A DNA stretch of 64,000 nt from Osmia lignaria lignaria. Taxonomy: Eukaryota > Arthropoda > Insecta > Hymenoptera > Megachilidae. The notes under the pieces were generated by a model that saw nothing but the letters and a program-made list of their open reading frames with translations, did not search any database and had not been told where the DNA came from. The translations under genes were made by a program, and so were the position numbers. How positions within the stretch are numbered: the first letter of the stretch is position 1; the number at the start of each line of letters is the position of its first letter. Positions 15,605 to 22,995 of this stretch are shown one piece after another. Location: contig NC_135034.1 of the NCBI RefSeq assembly GCF_051020975.1, forward strand, positions 1,922,001 through 1,986,000. Direction: 5' to 3'.

Positions 15605-15886
15605 CTACGTGTGATGGTTGGTGATGCTGCTAACTGCGGTATGAAGTCGAAGCGTACGTCTGGGTCCAGGCTGCCTCGATCGGATTTGTCTCTCGGTGTA
15701 CCAGGTTGGTACTATTGCAGGCGGTGGTATGGGTTGGTTTGCTCTTTGGTATTCCATTTCCATGATGATGGCGGCAATACACTCCTCGCAGTAGTAGGCG
15801 GCCTGCAACTCCATCCGGGGCGCGCTGCAAATATCGCAGGCCCCAGGCGGATATGCCGTTGGTAGTGGATAGTGTACCTCCACCAT
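15605..15886 (-). CDS. CxxC-CxxC putative zinc-binding module
   Basis: 93 residues from an ATG in good context (GACATGG). Near the start is C-x2-C-x13-C-x2-C (Cys18, Cys21, Cys35, Cys38; CDICSAPRMELQAAYYCEEC), able to hold one zinc ion. The rest is Pro/Arg-rich and unrecognised. It lies in the same frame as the Tudor ORF, and the 31 codons between the TAA at 15982-15980 and this ATG are all open. The two may therefore be one protein split by a recent stop, a readthrough pair, or two proteins. Some piRNA-pathway Tudor proteins also carry small zinc fingers (RING, B-box, MYND types), but this finger does not clearly match any of them. It ends 124 bases before the polypurine tract. Confidence 0.5.
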   Translation of the reverse strand: MVEVHYPLPTAYPPGACDICSAPRMELQAAYYCEECIAAIIMEMEYQRANQPIPPPAIVPTWYTERQIRSRQPGPRRTLRLHTAVSSITNHHT

Positions 15887-15979
15887 GTCATAGATCCTTG
15901 CTGCTCCAAGGGCTGCTTCGAGAGCACATTTCGGTCCGCTCAGATAAGTGTTTTGGAAGAATGGTGTTGTGGTCTGCTT

Positions 15980-16564
15980 TTATACCCGGCCTGGAACCGC
16001 GTATCTCATGCCCAACCACGCCTCCGCCACGTTGAAAGGTGGTTGTCCTGGTAGACGATCGAGGGCTACATCTGCCACGACCTCACCCTCGCCTCTGATG
16101 TTGGTTAGCAGACCCCTCCTTCCTTCCAACACCCTCTTGGCCTGCTCTATCTTCCAGGTCCTGCATACTGGGTGGATACCCCGTACCCGTACCTTGAAGA
16201 CCTGCCACGGTAGATTTTGAAAGCGTGGCGGCAAGGTCCGAAGTTGGTCGACCGGTGCCCTTACCACCTTGCCGTGGTCACGAAGAGCCACCTCGAACTG
16301 GCCGTCCACCAGGTGTTGAACTTCTCCTCGGACCCAGGTACCTTCTTTACTTCTGTACGCCACCAGACGTCCAGTGGTCAGTCTTCCCTGGTTTGGAAAG
16401 TGGAGGTGGCCGCGATCGCTCATGTACCGATACAGGTCCCGGTACAGTCGCCTAGCTTCTTCCCGACCGTCGTCCACCTGCGCCCAGAATTCTACCGGAT
16501 TGTCCACGTGGACAATTCCGATCCGAACAGAACTGCTCAAAACTATATTTTTGATGGTGTTCAT
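15980..16564 (-). CDS. Extended Tudor-domain protein encoded by the retrotransposon
   Basis: 194 residues, read as one complete extended Tudor (Tudor-SN-like) domain. N-terminal strand HVDNPVEFWAQ (19-29) and a helix (about 34-49). Tudor core GRLVAYRSKEGTWVRGEV (65-82), then a DHGK turn (96-99) and LPPRFQNLPW (111-120) followed by VRVRGIHP. C-terminal part VADVALDR with PFNVAEAWLGMRYA (176-189). In Tudor-family proteins this fold binds methyl-arginine tails, notably of PIWI proteins in germ granules. The core DYGN motif is DHGK here, so ligand binding may be altered. The frame starts 127 bases after the env-like stop and is markedly richer in G+C than gag-pol, which suggests capture of a host or other-virus sequence. 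The TAA at 15982-15980 is followed in the same frame by the CxxC module. Domain identity is read from motifs; function is inferred. Confidence 0.78.
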   Translation of the reverse strand: MNTIKNIVLSSSVRIGIVHVDNPVEFWAQVDDGREEARRLYRDLYRYMSDRGHLHFPNQGRLTTGRLVAYRSKEGTWVRGEVQHLVDGQFEVALRDHGKVVRAPVDQLRTLPPRFQNLPWQVFKVRVRGIHPVCRTWKIEQAKRVLEGRRGLLTNIRGEGEVVADVALDRLPGQPPFNVAEAWLGMRYAVPGRV

Positions 16565-16691
16565 TTTCTTGAGGATGTCTACTGATGAGACTATGGTGCC
16601 GAGAACTGCTTATATAGTCTGAAAACCCTTATCTTACCCCACTCTTATTTCGACTCTTAGAGGAGGGATGTGTAGGAGTGGCTACGGCCCC
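16565..16691 (-). other. Env-Tudor intergenic spacer
   Basis: 127 bases between the env-like stop and the Tudor ATG. I see no recognisable element. A CAG about 25 bases before the ATG could serve as a splice acceptor for a subgenomic mRNA, but the upstream pyrimidine tract is poor. Confidence 0.4.
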
Positions 16692-17414
16692 TTAGAATAT
16701 TGTGGCACTTGGTCTAGGTGCTGAAGATTTTTCCCTTGGTAAATTTATATTATTTGAATTTGATTCTTCTGAGTTTTTAGGTATTTCTTCCAGTTGCAAT
16801 TCAATTTCGTTCGGTTTGTCCAAAGGTTTTAGTTTATTAATGATTTTGTGTATATTACTTTTTATTATTGTCCCAATTATTAATAGTAGGATCAAAGATA
16901 CTACTCCAAACGAGGAAAATGTTGATATTTTTATACGATTTGTGGAAATTTCTTGAAGTTCCAATTCTTTCGCCCGATGCTCCAATTCCTCTAGGTTTGG
17001 TGCTGTCGGAAGGTTCTTCCAATTTGTGATTACTTGATCTGTATTAGTGTAATTGGTTTCTAAAACTGATAGGTGATGTTCTGTTATTTTCGGAATGATT
17101 ACTGATAAATTGTATGACGCGGATGGGTAATGTATAATATTTTCCATGCTGAGGCAAGTTTCTAAACCGTGTTTTTTGCAAAGTTGGTTCATGGCCAGAA
17201 TTATCTGTTCTACTGGTGGTGCATGTGCAAGGTATTTATCAACATCCAATGACGTGACCAATCGCCATTGCGATTGATATGTCCGTATGTCTGACAATTT
17301 ATCGTAAAACAAACCCGTTGATTGCGCCAGTGGTAACACCTTTGAACCGCCTTTAATCGCTGTCTGACTCATAACCAGAGCCAGAGGTATCAGAAGTAGT
17401 TGTGCCGGAATCAT
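16692..17414 (-). CDS. env: Short env-like membrane protein
   Basis: 240 residues. Residues 1-18 are a hydrophobic signal-peptide-like start (QLLLIPLALVMS). A segment near 34-60 with GLFYDKL and an SQWRLVTSLDV stretch resembles the N-terminal ectodomain of insect errantivirus envelopes. There are two potential N-glycosylation sites (Asn102, Asn121), a transmembrane helix at about 168-184 (GVVSLILLLIIGTII) and a charged tail. Such envelopes are usually about 450-500 residues, with a furin-type cleavage site and a fusion peptide between these parts. Neither is visible here, so the central ectodomain is missing while the frame is kept. It overlaps the end of pol by 62 bases, as env does in errantiviruses, and would need a spliced mRNA. 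It could be a decayed envelope or a repurposed membrane protein; infectivity through it looks unlikely. Confidence 0.7.
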   Translation of the reverse strand: MIPAQLLLIPLALVMSQTAIKGGSKVLPLAQSTGLFYDKLSDIRTYQSQWRLVTSLDVDKYLAHAPPVEQIILAMNQLCKKHGLETCLSMENIIHYPSASYNLSVIIPKITEHHLSVLETNYTNTDQVITNWKNLPTAPNLEELEHRAKELELQEISTNRIKISTFSSFGVVSLILLLIIGTIIKSNIHKIINKLKPLDKPNEIELQLEEIPKNSEESNSNNINLPREKSSAPRPSATIF

Positions 17415-20400
17415 GATTTCCCGTTATTTCCGTTTTTTCCGCTGTGGATGGAAAATAAGCGTGTTTTAATTTATCTTGGTGTTTTGTTATCGTTTTGTCA
17501 GGTGTTCGCAATACAATGTTGTTCATATCTGTTACATTAATGATCTCATATGGCCCTACATAATGTGGATCAAATTTACTAATTCGTGGTTCTAGCAATG
17601 CATAAGCATAATCGCCTACATTGAATTCTACCGGTCGGGAATGTTTATCATAGTACTTCTTCGAACGGTGCTTGGAGGCAATCAAATTATCGGCTGCTAT
17701 GTTGCGGATTTTTATAGTATGAGTTATTAATTCTGTTAAATAGTCGCCATATGATTTTAACCTTTCGCCAGTTGGAAACGAACTTGGTTCACGGGCTGGT
17801 TTTCCAAATATTAATTCATATGGAGAGAAATTTGTTGCTTCATGTACGGAAGTATTATAAGAAAACATGGCAAATGGTATTAATAGGTCCCAATCTTCAT
17901 AATTATCCATGTAATGTTTAAGATATTCTGTTAGTACTATATGACTTCGTTCTAGTGATCCATTAGTTTGTGGTCTGTATCCAGAAGTTGTGATTTGTTT
18001 GATTTTGAATATTTCTGAAAGATTTTTCATTAAGCTTCCGATAAAACTAGTTCCCTTGTCTGTTAATATTGCTCGTGGTGTTCCATATATGGCAATAAAA
18101 TGTCTCGCGAAAGCGTCTGCTATTGTGGCTGCTCTAATGTTTGGTATTGCTACTGCTATACAATATTTCGTTAAACAATCTTGCATTGTGAGAATGTATT
18201 TATTTCCGCTAGGCGTTAAAGGTAAAGGTCCTACGGTGTCTAAAGCAACTTTATCAAATGGTTCTATCGGGGTATCGGTAATTAACATTGGTTGACGAGT
18301 TTTTGCTCTAACTAATTTCTCTTCTTGACAGCTTGGACATTTCCTGATATAATTTCGTATTTCGTTGTGCATTTCTGGCCATTGATATTTCGCTCTGATG
18401 CGTTTATATGTTTTTGTGACTCCTTTATGTCCTCCTATCAAACTGTCGTGAGCTTCGCGAATTATTTGTAATCGATCTTCTTCTGATGGTGTAATCGTTG
18501 AACAATTGCATATGATGATTTTCTGTGTTGTACCGTTGAAAACGTCCTTTATTAATTTAGTTAATTCATTGGTTGGTAATTTATGAAAATCTCCGACTGC
18601 TGATATTCTAAATGATTTAATTGGATTTTGATCTAAATGCTGTTTCAGTGTTTGTAGTCCGTTTAGTATATCTTCACTTTTAATGGTGTCGTAAAAATTA
18701 TCTGATATTATTATACTGTAAACTTTGTATGAGCCATTTGCTGATTCTATTACGTCTCCTTTCTGCGGTTTCTTTGACATGAGCTGTTGTAAATCTATTG
18801 CTTCTGTGTCCAGTAACAGTTTTCCAATGGGGGTTACCAATTTACAGTCCGCAGGTATGAAATGTGCGTAATGACCTTCCTCGGTGGTCAGGGTGTTTGG
18901 AGAGATAATAACCTCAAGTGTCTGTGAAGGTTGCACTTTTCTTCGCAGGTCATCTCCCTCCGTGGAAAGAGTGTCTGTGTCAAGAAGTGTGAACGGATAA
19001 GGGTCAACGGTACGGTCAAAGTTTTCCTGTGGTTGCTGGATTGCCGTTCCTATTGTTTCGTTAACAGGTTGTGGTTGTAAAATTCCCTCATTTGTTACAA
19101 GTGATAATGGTGTATGGTTAAGTAAATCCTGTTGCGGGTTTGCGATTATCGTGTTTTCCGTAATGGTATTTTCTGATGGTTCTTCGAATGAAATCAAGTT
19201 TACGTCTTCTTCTGTCGATGTGATTTTAGTAGAATTTGCTTGCGGATGAAAGTTTATTGTTTCCATGTGTTCATCTGGCATACTTATCTCGTGCGATAAG
19301 TTAGGTAAGACTCTCGGTCTATCTGCTATTGGAGAATGTTGAACCTTCCCACGGGCTGGTTCTTCATCAGAGCTAGTGTTTTCCTCTTGATATTTTGGTC
19401 TCCTTTCCCTGTCCCTTTGTAGTTGCCGCACACGAAATCCTATGGAATCCGTGTCGATTTCTGGTTTCTGTCCTATGTGCTTGTAATCGGGGTCTTGAGG
19501 ATCTCGGGGTATAAGTGGTAAGCAAGATGGTACTGGGTTACGTGATAATGCGTCTGCGTTCTTGTTCGTCTTTCCTGCTTTATGGATAACCTGATATTCG
19601 TACTCTAAGAGTCTGAGTCTCCACTTCATAAGTCGTGATGTCGGATCCTTGACAGAGTGTAACCAGACTAACGGTCGGTGATCTGTGACGAGTGTGAATT
19701 TTGTTCCATAAAGATACGGTCTGAAATATTGTACTGCGTAAACCATTGCAAGACATTCCTTTTCTGTAGCAGAATAATTCCTTTCGGCTTTATTTAAGGT
19801 ACGAGATGCGTAGGCAATTGGTAGATCGTTTCCTATTTCTCCTTGACTAAGTACAGCTCCAATTGCGTAATCTGATGCGTCAGTGGTAACAATGAACGGT
19901 CGATTAAAATCCGGATATTGTAAAATTGGTTGTGTACAGAGTTCGTCGCGTAAATTTTCAAAACTTTTTTGCTGGTCTTCGGTCCACTTAAAACGAATTC
20001 CTTTACTTAATAATTGAACTAATGGTTTTGATTTAATAGAATAATCTTTTATGAAACGGCGATAATATCCTGTCAGTCCCAAGAACTGCTGGACATTTTT
20101 CTGTGTTTTAGGAATGGGAAATTCTTTTACAGCTTGTAATTTACGAGGATCTGGCTTAACACCATTTTCTGTTAAAATGTGTCCTAAATAAGTAACCTCC
20201 TTACGTAAGAATTCGCATTTATCAATCTGCAGTGTAAGTCCAAATTCTCTGAGCCGATTGAGTAATTTTTTTACTTTTATTTCATGTTCTCGTAGTGATG
20301 AAGAGAAAACAACCATATCGTCTATGAATACATGAGCGTTCTCTAGACCAGATATAACTTGATTCATTAAGCGTTGAAATGTCGGTGGTGCATTTTTTAA

Positions 20401-21747
20401 ACCAAATGGCATGCGTACAAATTCAAAATGCCCATCCGGTGTTGTGAATGCTGTTTTCGGACAATCCTTAGGATCCATTTGAACTTGATGAAATCCATTT
20501 GCTATATCAAAAATTGTGAAATATTTTGCTCCTCCCAATTTATCTAGAATTTCGGTGATATTCGGCAAAGGAAATTTATCACTCAAAGTCTTTTCGTTTA
20601 AGGCTCGGAAATCGATTACCATACGCCAACGCTTATTGCCCTTAGCGTCTGGTTTCTTTGGCACAATCCATAACGGAGAATTATATGGTGAACTAGATGG
20701 CTGTATGACTCCTTGTAATAACAGAGCCTTTACTTGACGTTGTATTTCGTCTTGGTGTACTGGTGGATATCGGTATTGTCTTGTATTAATCGGTACGTCA
20801 TCTGTTGTATGAATTGAATGGTAAAAATTCGGTACTTCTCCTAGTTTGTCTCCAGGCAAGTAAAATCTGTCTGAAAATTCGTCGACGATGTTGAATACAT
20901 GTTTACGTTCTTCTGCATTGAGATGATCGGTTCTTAAAAGATTTCTAATTCGTGTTGCTCTATTTTCTGGTGTGTTTTCGGTCATATATGAAGAAATTGG
21001 GTCGTCGTCCGACGAGTCGTAAATATCGTAAGGATGAATGTATTGAGGTTCAATTTCGATGTCTACATCGTCTTCTCCGGTATTCGTTGCTAACGCGTAA
21101 CAAATGCCGTCACGATTATATACTGCTGCTTCGCCAATGTATATATTTTCTGATGTTTTGAGTCGCGGTAAGTATCCCTCTTTAATATTTGGATTAGCTA
21201 TGTGAATTGCAATTTGTTTTGTTGTTCGAGCTTCGATACGGTGTTTAGTCGATTTCGGATTTTTCTGCTGAGCTAAATCTCGGTAATTTGAAAAACGAAG
21301 TGGTCGAATAGGTTTATCTTTCAATACTAGTGTTCCATGATAATATGAAATTTCTGCTTCTTCTTGTAATAAAAATGGGCTGCCTATAATTCCATCGGCT
21401 TCTATTGCAAGGTTCTCTACTACGTAAAATAATGCAGGCTTACCGTGAATGTGAAGAATTGTGGTTCCTATGCTATAAATAGGTGATTTTGTAAGTCCTG
21501 TGATTTCAATAACTTCTTTAGTGATACGTTTGGCTTGATCTCCGAGAACATCGCGCACTATTAAGTTAACTGCCGCGCCACCGTCAATTAAAAATTCAGC
21601 TGTTTCTAATTCTAATTCCGGAACTTTGATTTTTATTCTTGGTGCTGGGGTTTCCTTGATGAGGATTCTCCCGTGAATCTGACTATCTTTTGGCGAGGTC
21701 TTTGCAGATCGCTCACCGCCTCGCCTTTCCGTTGAGCGTTTTCTGAG
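17353..21747 (-). CDS. pol: Pol: protease, RT, RNase H, macrodomain-like insert, integrase
   Basis: An open frame of 1464 codons after the frameshift, presumably made as a Gag-Pol fusion; residue 1 here is the first codon after slippage. Protease: active site LIDGGA with Asp55 (DGG rather than DTG/DSG) and IIGSPFL near 120. RT: about 335-525, catalytic Asp414 (FDIANGF) and FIDD at 474-477. RNase H: about 615-735, with Asp623, Glu664, Asp689 and Asp732. A Ser/Thr/Pro-rich linker follows, then a macrodomain-like stretch at about 958-1083. Integrase: zinc-binding His1100, His1107, Cys1137, Cys1140; catalytic Asp1170, Asp1230 and Glu1266 (DD35E); GPY/F module near 1376-1403. No stop or frameshift interrupts it. 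Its 3' end overlaps the env-like start by 62 bases. The first start-like codon in this frame, a GTG at 21558, lies inside the protease and is not a real start. Confidence 0.95.
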   Translation of the reverse strand, partial: LRKRSTERRGGERSAKTSPKDSQIHGRILIKETPAPRIKIKVPELELETAEFLIDGGAAVNLIVRDVLGDQAKRITKEVIEITGLTKSPIYSIGTTILHIHGKPALFYVVENLAIEADGIIGSPFLLQEEAEISYYHGTLVLKDKPIRPLRFSNYRDLAQQKNPKSTKHRIEARTTKQIAIHIANPNIKEGYLPRLKTSENIYIGEAAVYNRDGICYALATNTGEDDVDIEIEPQYIHPYDIYDSSDDDPISSYMTENTPENRATRIRNLLRTDHLNAEERKHVFNIVDEFSDRFYLPGDKLGEVPNFYHSIHTTDDVPINTRQYRYPPVHQDEIQRQVKALLLQGVIQPSSSPYNSPLWIVPKKPDAKGNKRWRMVIDFRALNEKTLSDKFPLPNITEILDKLGGAKYFTIFDIANGFHQVQMDPKDCPKTAFTTPDGHFEFVRMPFGLKNAPPTFQRLMNQVISGLENAHVFIDDMVVFSSSLREHEIKVKKLLNRLREFGLTLQIDKCEFLRKEVTYLGHILTENGVKPDPRKLQAVKEFPIPKTQKNVQQFLGLTGYYRRFIKDYSIKSKPLVQLLSKGIRFKWTEDQQKSFENLRDELCTQPILQYPDFNRPFIVTTDASDYAIGAVLSQGEIGNDLPIAYASRTLNKAERNYSATEKECLAMVYAVQYFRPYLYGTKFTLVTDHRPLVWLHSVKDPTSRLMKWRLRLLEYEYQVIHKAGKTNKNADALSRNPVPSCLPLIPRDPQDPDYKHIGQKPEIDTDSIGFRVRQLQRDRERRPKYQEENTSSDEEPARGKVQHSPIADRPRVLPNLSHEISMPDEHMETINFHPQANSTKITSTEEDVNLISFEEPSENTITENTIIANPQQDLLNHTPLSLVTNEGILQPQPVNETIGTAIQQPQENFDRTVDPYPFTLLDTDTLSTEGDDLRRKVQPSQTLEVIISPNTLTTEEGHYAHFIPADCKLVTPIGKLLLDTEAIDLQQLMSKKPQKGDVIESANGSYKVYSIIISDNFYDTIKSEDILNGLQTLKQHLDQNPIKSFRISAVGDFHKLPTNELTKLIKDVFNGTTQKIIICNCSTITPSEEDRLQIIREAHDSLIGGHKGVTKTYKRIRAKYQWPEMHNEIRNYIRKCPSCQEEKLVRAKTRQPMLITDTPIEPFDKVALDTVGPLPLTPSGNKYILTMQDCLTKYCIAVAIPNIRAATIADAFARHFIAIYGTPRAILTDKGTSFIGSLMKNLSEIFKIKQITTSGYRPQTNGSLERSHIVLTEYLKHYMDNYEDWDLLIPFAMFSYNTSVHEATNFSPYELIFGKPAREPSSFPTGERLKSYGDYLTELITHTIKIRNIAADNLIASKHRSKKYYDKHSRPVEFNVGDYAYALLEPRISKFDPHYVGPYEIINVTDMNNIVLRTPDKTITKHQDKLKHAYFPSTAEKTEITGNHDSGTTTSDTSGSGYESDSD

Positions 21748-22805
21748 TTTAAAGACTTGTTTGATTCGACTGAAGAATTTCGAGAGTATGATCGCTGTCT
21801 GAAATTTTGCGAATTCCTCCTACAACGTTTTTCATCGTGTCCTTGGGTATCACATCGCCAACAATATAGCTGCGAAGTATCATCCTTTTCACTGCGTTTT
21901 AAAACTGTAAACCGTTTTTCATCTTGATCTGTGCGTGGTGAATTTGAACGATAAGAAGGTGAATTCGATTGATTCCTGGATCGCACAGTCCATGCTGATG
22001 TACGTGGTCGTCCTTCTCTCTCGTCTTCAGAGTTAGATGGTCTCCTCTGTCGATCTCTATATCGATCGTGTCGTGTTGGAGATTGAGGGTATGAAATTTC
22101 ATTTCGACGTTCGTTGCTGTGGTGATCCCTGTTGTTCCAGCCTCCTGGTGATGTGTTTCGTGCCAAATCACGACGACTTCTTAATTTCCTGTCTACCTCT
22201 AGCACAGCGTCAAAAGCTTCCTCTAAGTTTTTAATGTCTCTATTTTGTGCTGATACCTTAAAAGAGATGCGGTCTGGTAATCCATCTAGGAAATTTTCTA
22301 AAATATCCATTTCCATTTGTTTAATATTTTCCTCTGAATGTCTAGGATATTTCTCTTTAATCGCTCCTCTTGTACAATAAACAAGATGGCTTGTTCTATC
22401 GATGTAGTTTCTCAAACTTTCGTATTCCCTAATTTGAAGCCTGGCAATTTCTGTTTGAAATTGCGATAAGCTCTTTCCTGGTCCAAATCTTCTCTTCAAA
22501 TGCTTGATCAACGCGGATACCGAAGTGAATTGATGTTCTAAAGTACTTCTTCGCGCCGGACCGGTGAGTTTAGTTAAAATAATTGTAAGGTATTCCCTTT
22601 CTGTTCCCTCAGGAATCAAGGTCAATCCGTCTTCTACCAGTTGTGCAAAACGTGATAAAGGTGGATTCTCACCATCAAATGTTGGTATTGTTAACGCAAC
22701 ATTTTGTATGCAGGATCTTTGTGTCAAAAGTGTCATAGAATTTGCGATCGAAACTGTTAAGTTCATAAGATCGGCTGAAGAAATATTGGCTTGTTCATTC
22801 GCCAT
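21633..22805 (-). CDS. gag: Gag, capsid-nucleocapsid polyprotein
   Basis: A 390-residue structural protein expected to assemble the cytoplasmic particle and package element RNA. Residues about 38-210 have the pattern of retrotransposon capsid (FDGENPPLSRF near 43, then a helical region with LQIREYESLRNYIDR near 123-137). Residues 205-310 are rich in Arg, Ser and Pro. One CCHC zinc knuckle, C-x2-C-x4-H-x4-C, is at Cys315-Cys328 (CWRCDTQGHDEKRC). The ATG at 22805 has a good context (A at -3, G at +4) and is the first start of the long frame after the leader. The last 38 codons overlap the pol frame, reached by -1 slippage at codons 352-353. There is no break in the frame. Confidence 0.93.
   Translation of the reverse strand: MANEQANISSADLMNLTVSIANSMTLLTQRSCIQNVALTIPTFDGENPPLSRFAQLVEDGLTLIPEGTEREYLTIILTKLTGPARRSTLEHQFTSVSALIKHLKRRFGPGKSLSQFQTEIARLQIREYESLRNYIDRTSHLVYCTRGAIKEKYPRHSEENIKQMEMDILENFLDGLPDRISFKVSAQNRDIKNLEEAFDAVLEVDRKLRSRRDLARNTSPGGWNNRDHHSNERRNEISYPQSPTRHDRYRDRQRRPSNSEDEREGRPRTSAWTVRSRNQSNSPSYRSNSPRTDQDEKRFTVLKRSEKDDTSQLYCWRCDTQGHDEKRCRRNSQNFRQRSYSRNSSVESNKSLNSENAQRKGEAVSDLQRPRQKIVRFTGESSSRKPQHQE
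21692..21753 (-). promoter_or_regulatory. -1 ribosomal frameshift signal (UUUAAAC + pseudoknot)
   Basis: Minus strand 21753-21747 reads T TTA AAC, in the gag frame at Leu352-Asn353, a canonical X XXY YYZ slippery heptamer. After an 8-base spacer, CGCTCA (21738-21733) pairs with TGAGCG (21715-21710), and GGCGAGG (21725-21719) pairs with CCTCGCC (21698-21692). The two stems interleave as an H-type pseudoknot with loops of 7, 3 and 11 bases. Slipping back one base enters the pol frame, which stays open to the end of pol. The heptamer type, spacer and knot all fit retroviral gag-pol signals. Confidence 0.87.
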
Positions 22806-22835
22806 GTTGAATGAATTTGTTGGTTAAAGAATGTA

Positions 22836-22891
22836 ACTAGGAAAACTAGTATATACCTCTTGTTACCCGATTGACTAGGAAAACTAGTATA
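22836..22891 (-). repeat. Repeated hairpin in the gag leader
   Basis: The 18-base ACTAGGAAAACTAGTATA occurs twice on the plus strand, at 22836-22853 and 22874-22891. Within each, ACTAG and CTAGT can pair around a GAAAA loop. It lies between the primer-binding site and the gag start, where packaging or dimerisation signals of retroelements usually sit. That role is inferred from position only. Confidence 0.6.
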
Positions 22892-22973
22892 CAATCGTTG
22901 TTCAACAAAGTAATAGCCGTGTGTCAAATTCCACGAAAGTAATTATGCCAGTGAAAATGATCTATGTGACTAT

Positions 22974-22991
22974 ATCCCACCGCTGTCACCA
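22974..22991 (-). other. Primer-binding site, tRNA-Leu-like
   Basis: Four bases (GAAC) after the 5' LTR the minus strand reads TGGTGACAGCGGTGGGAT, beginning with the TGG that pairs with a tRNA CCA end. The implied tRNA 3' end, ATCCCACCGCTGTCACCA, resembles the end of a long-variable-arm tRNA. From memory it is one base off common tRNA-Leu(AAG/UAG) ends, which have GCCA. Leucine is therefore likely, with serine the alternative. Confidence 0.7.
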
Positions 22992-22995
22992 GTTC

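Noticed and set aside
15539..16622. Plus-strand open frames of 60-122 codons opposite the Tudor/CxxC region
   Set aside because: GC-rich antisense shadows. The minus strand carries the recognisable domain and the correct orientation with gag-pol.
21558..21558. Pol starting at its own GTG codon
   Set aside because: That codon lies after the protease active-site motif. The frame is open back to the slippery site, and a Gag-Pol frameshift explains it better.
21899..22171. 90-codon minus-strand frame overlapping gag
   Set aside because: Alternative frame of the Arg/Ser-rich part of gag, with no domain and no separate context.
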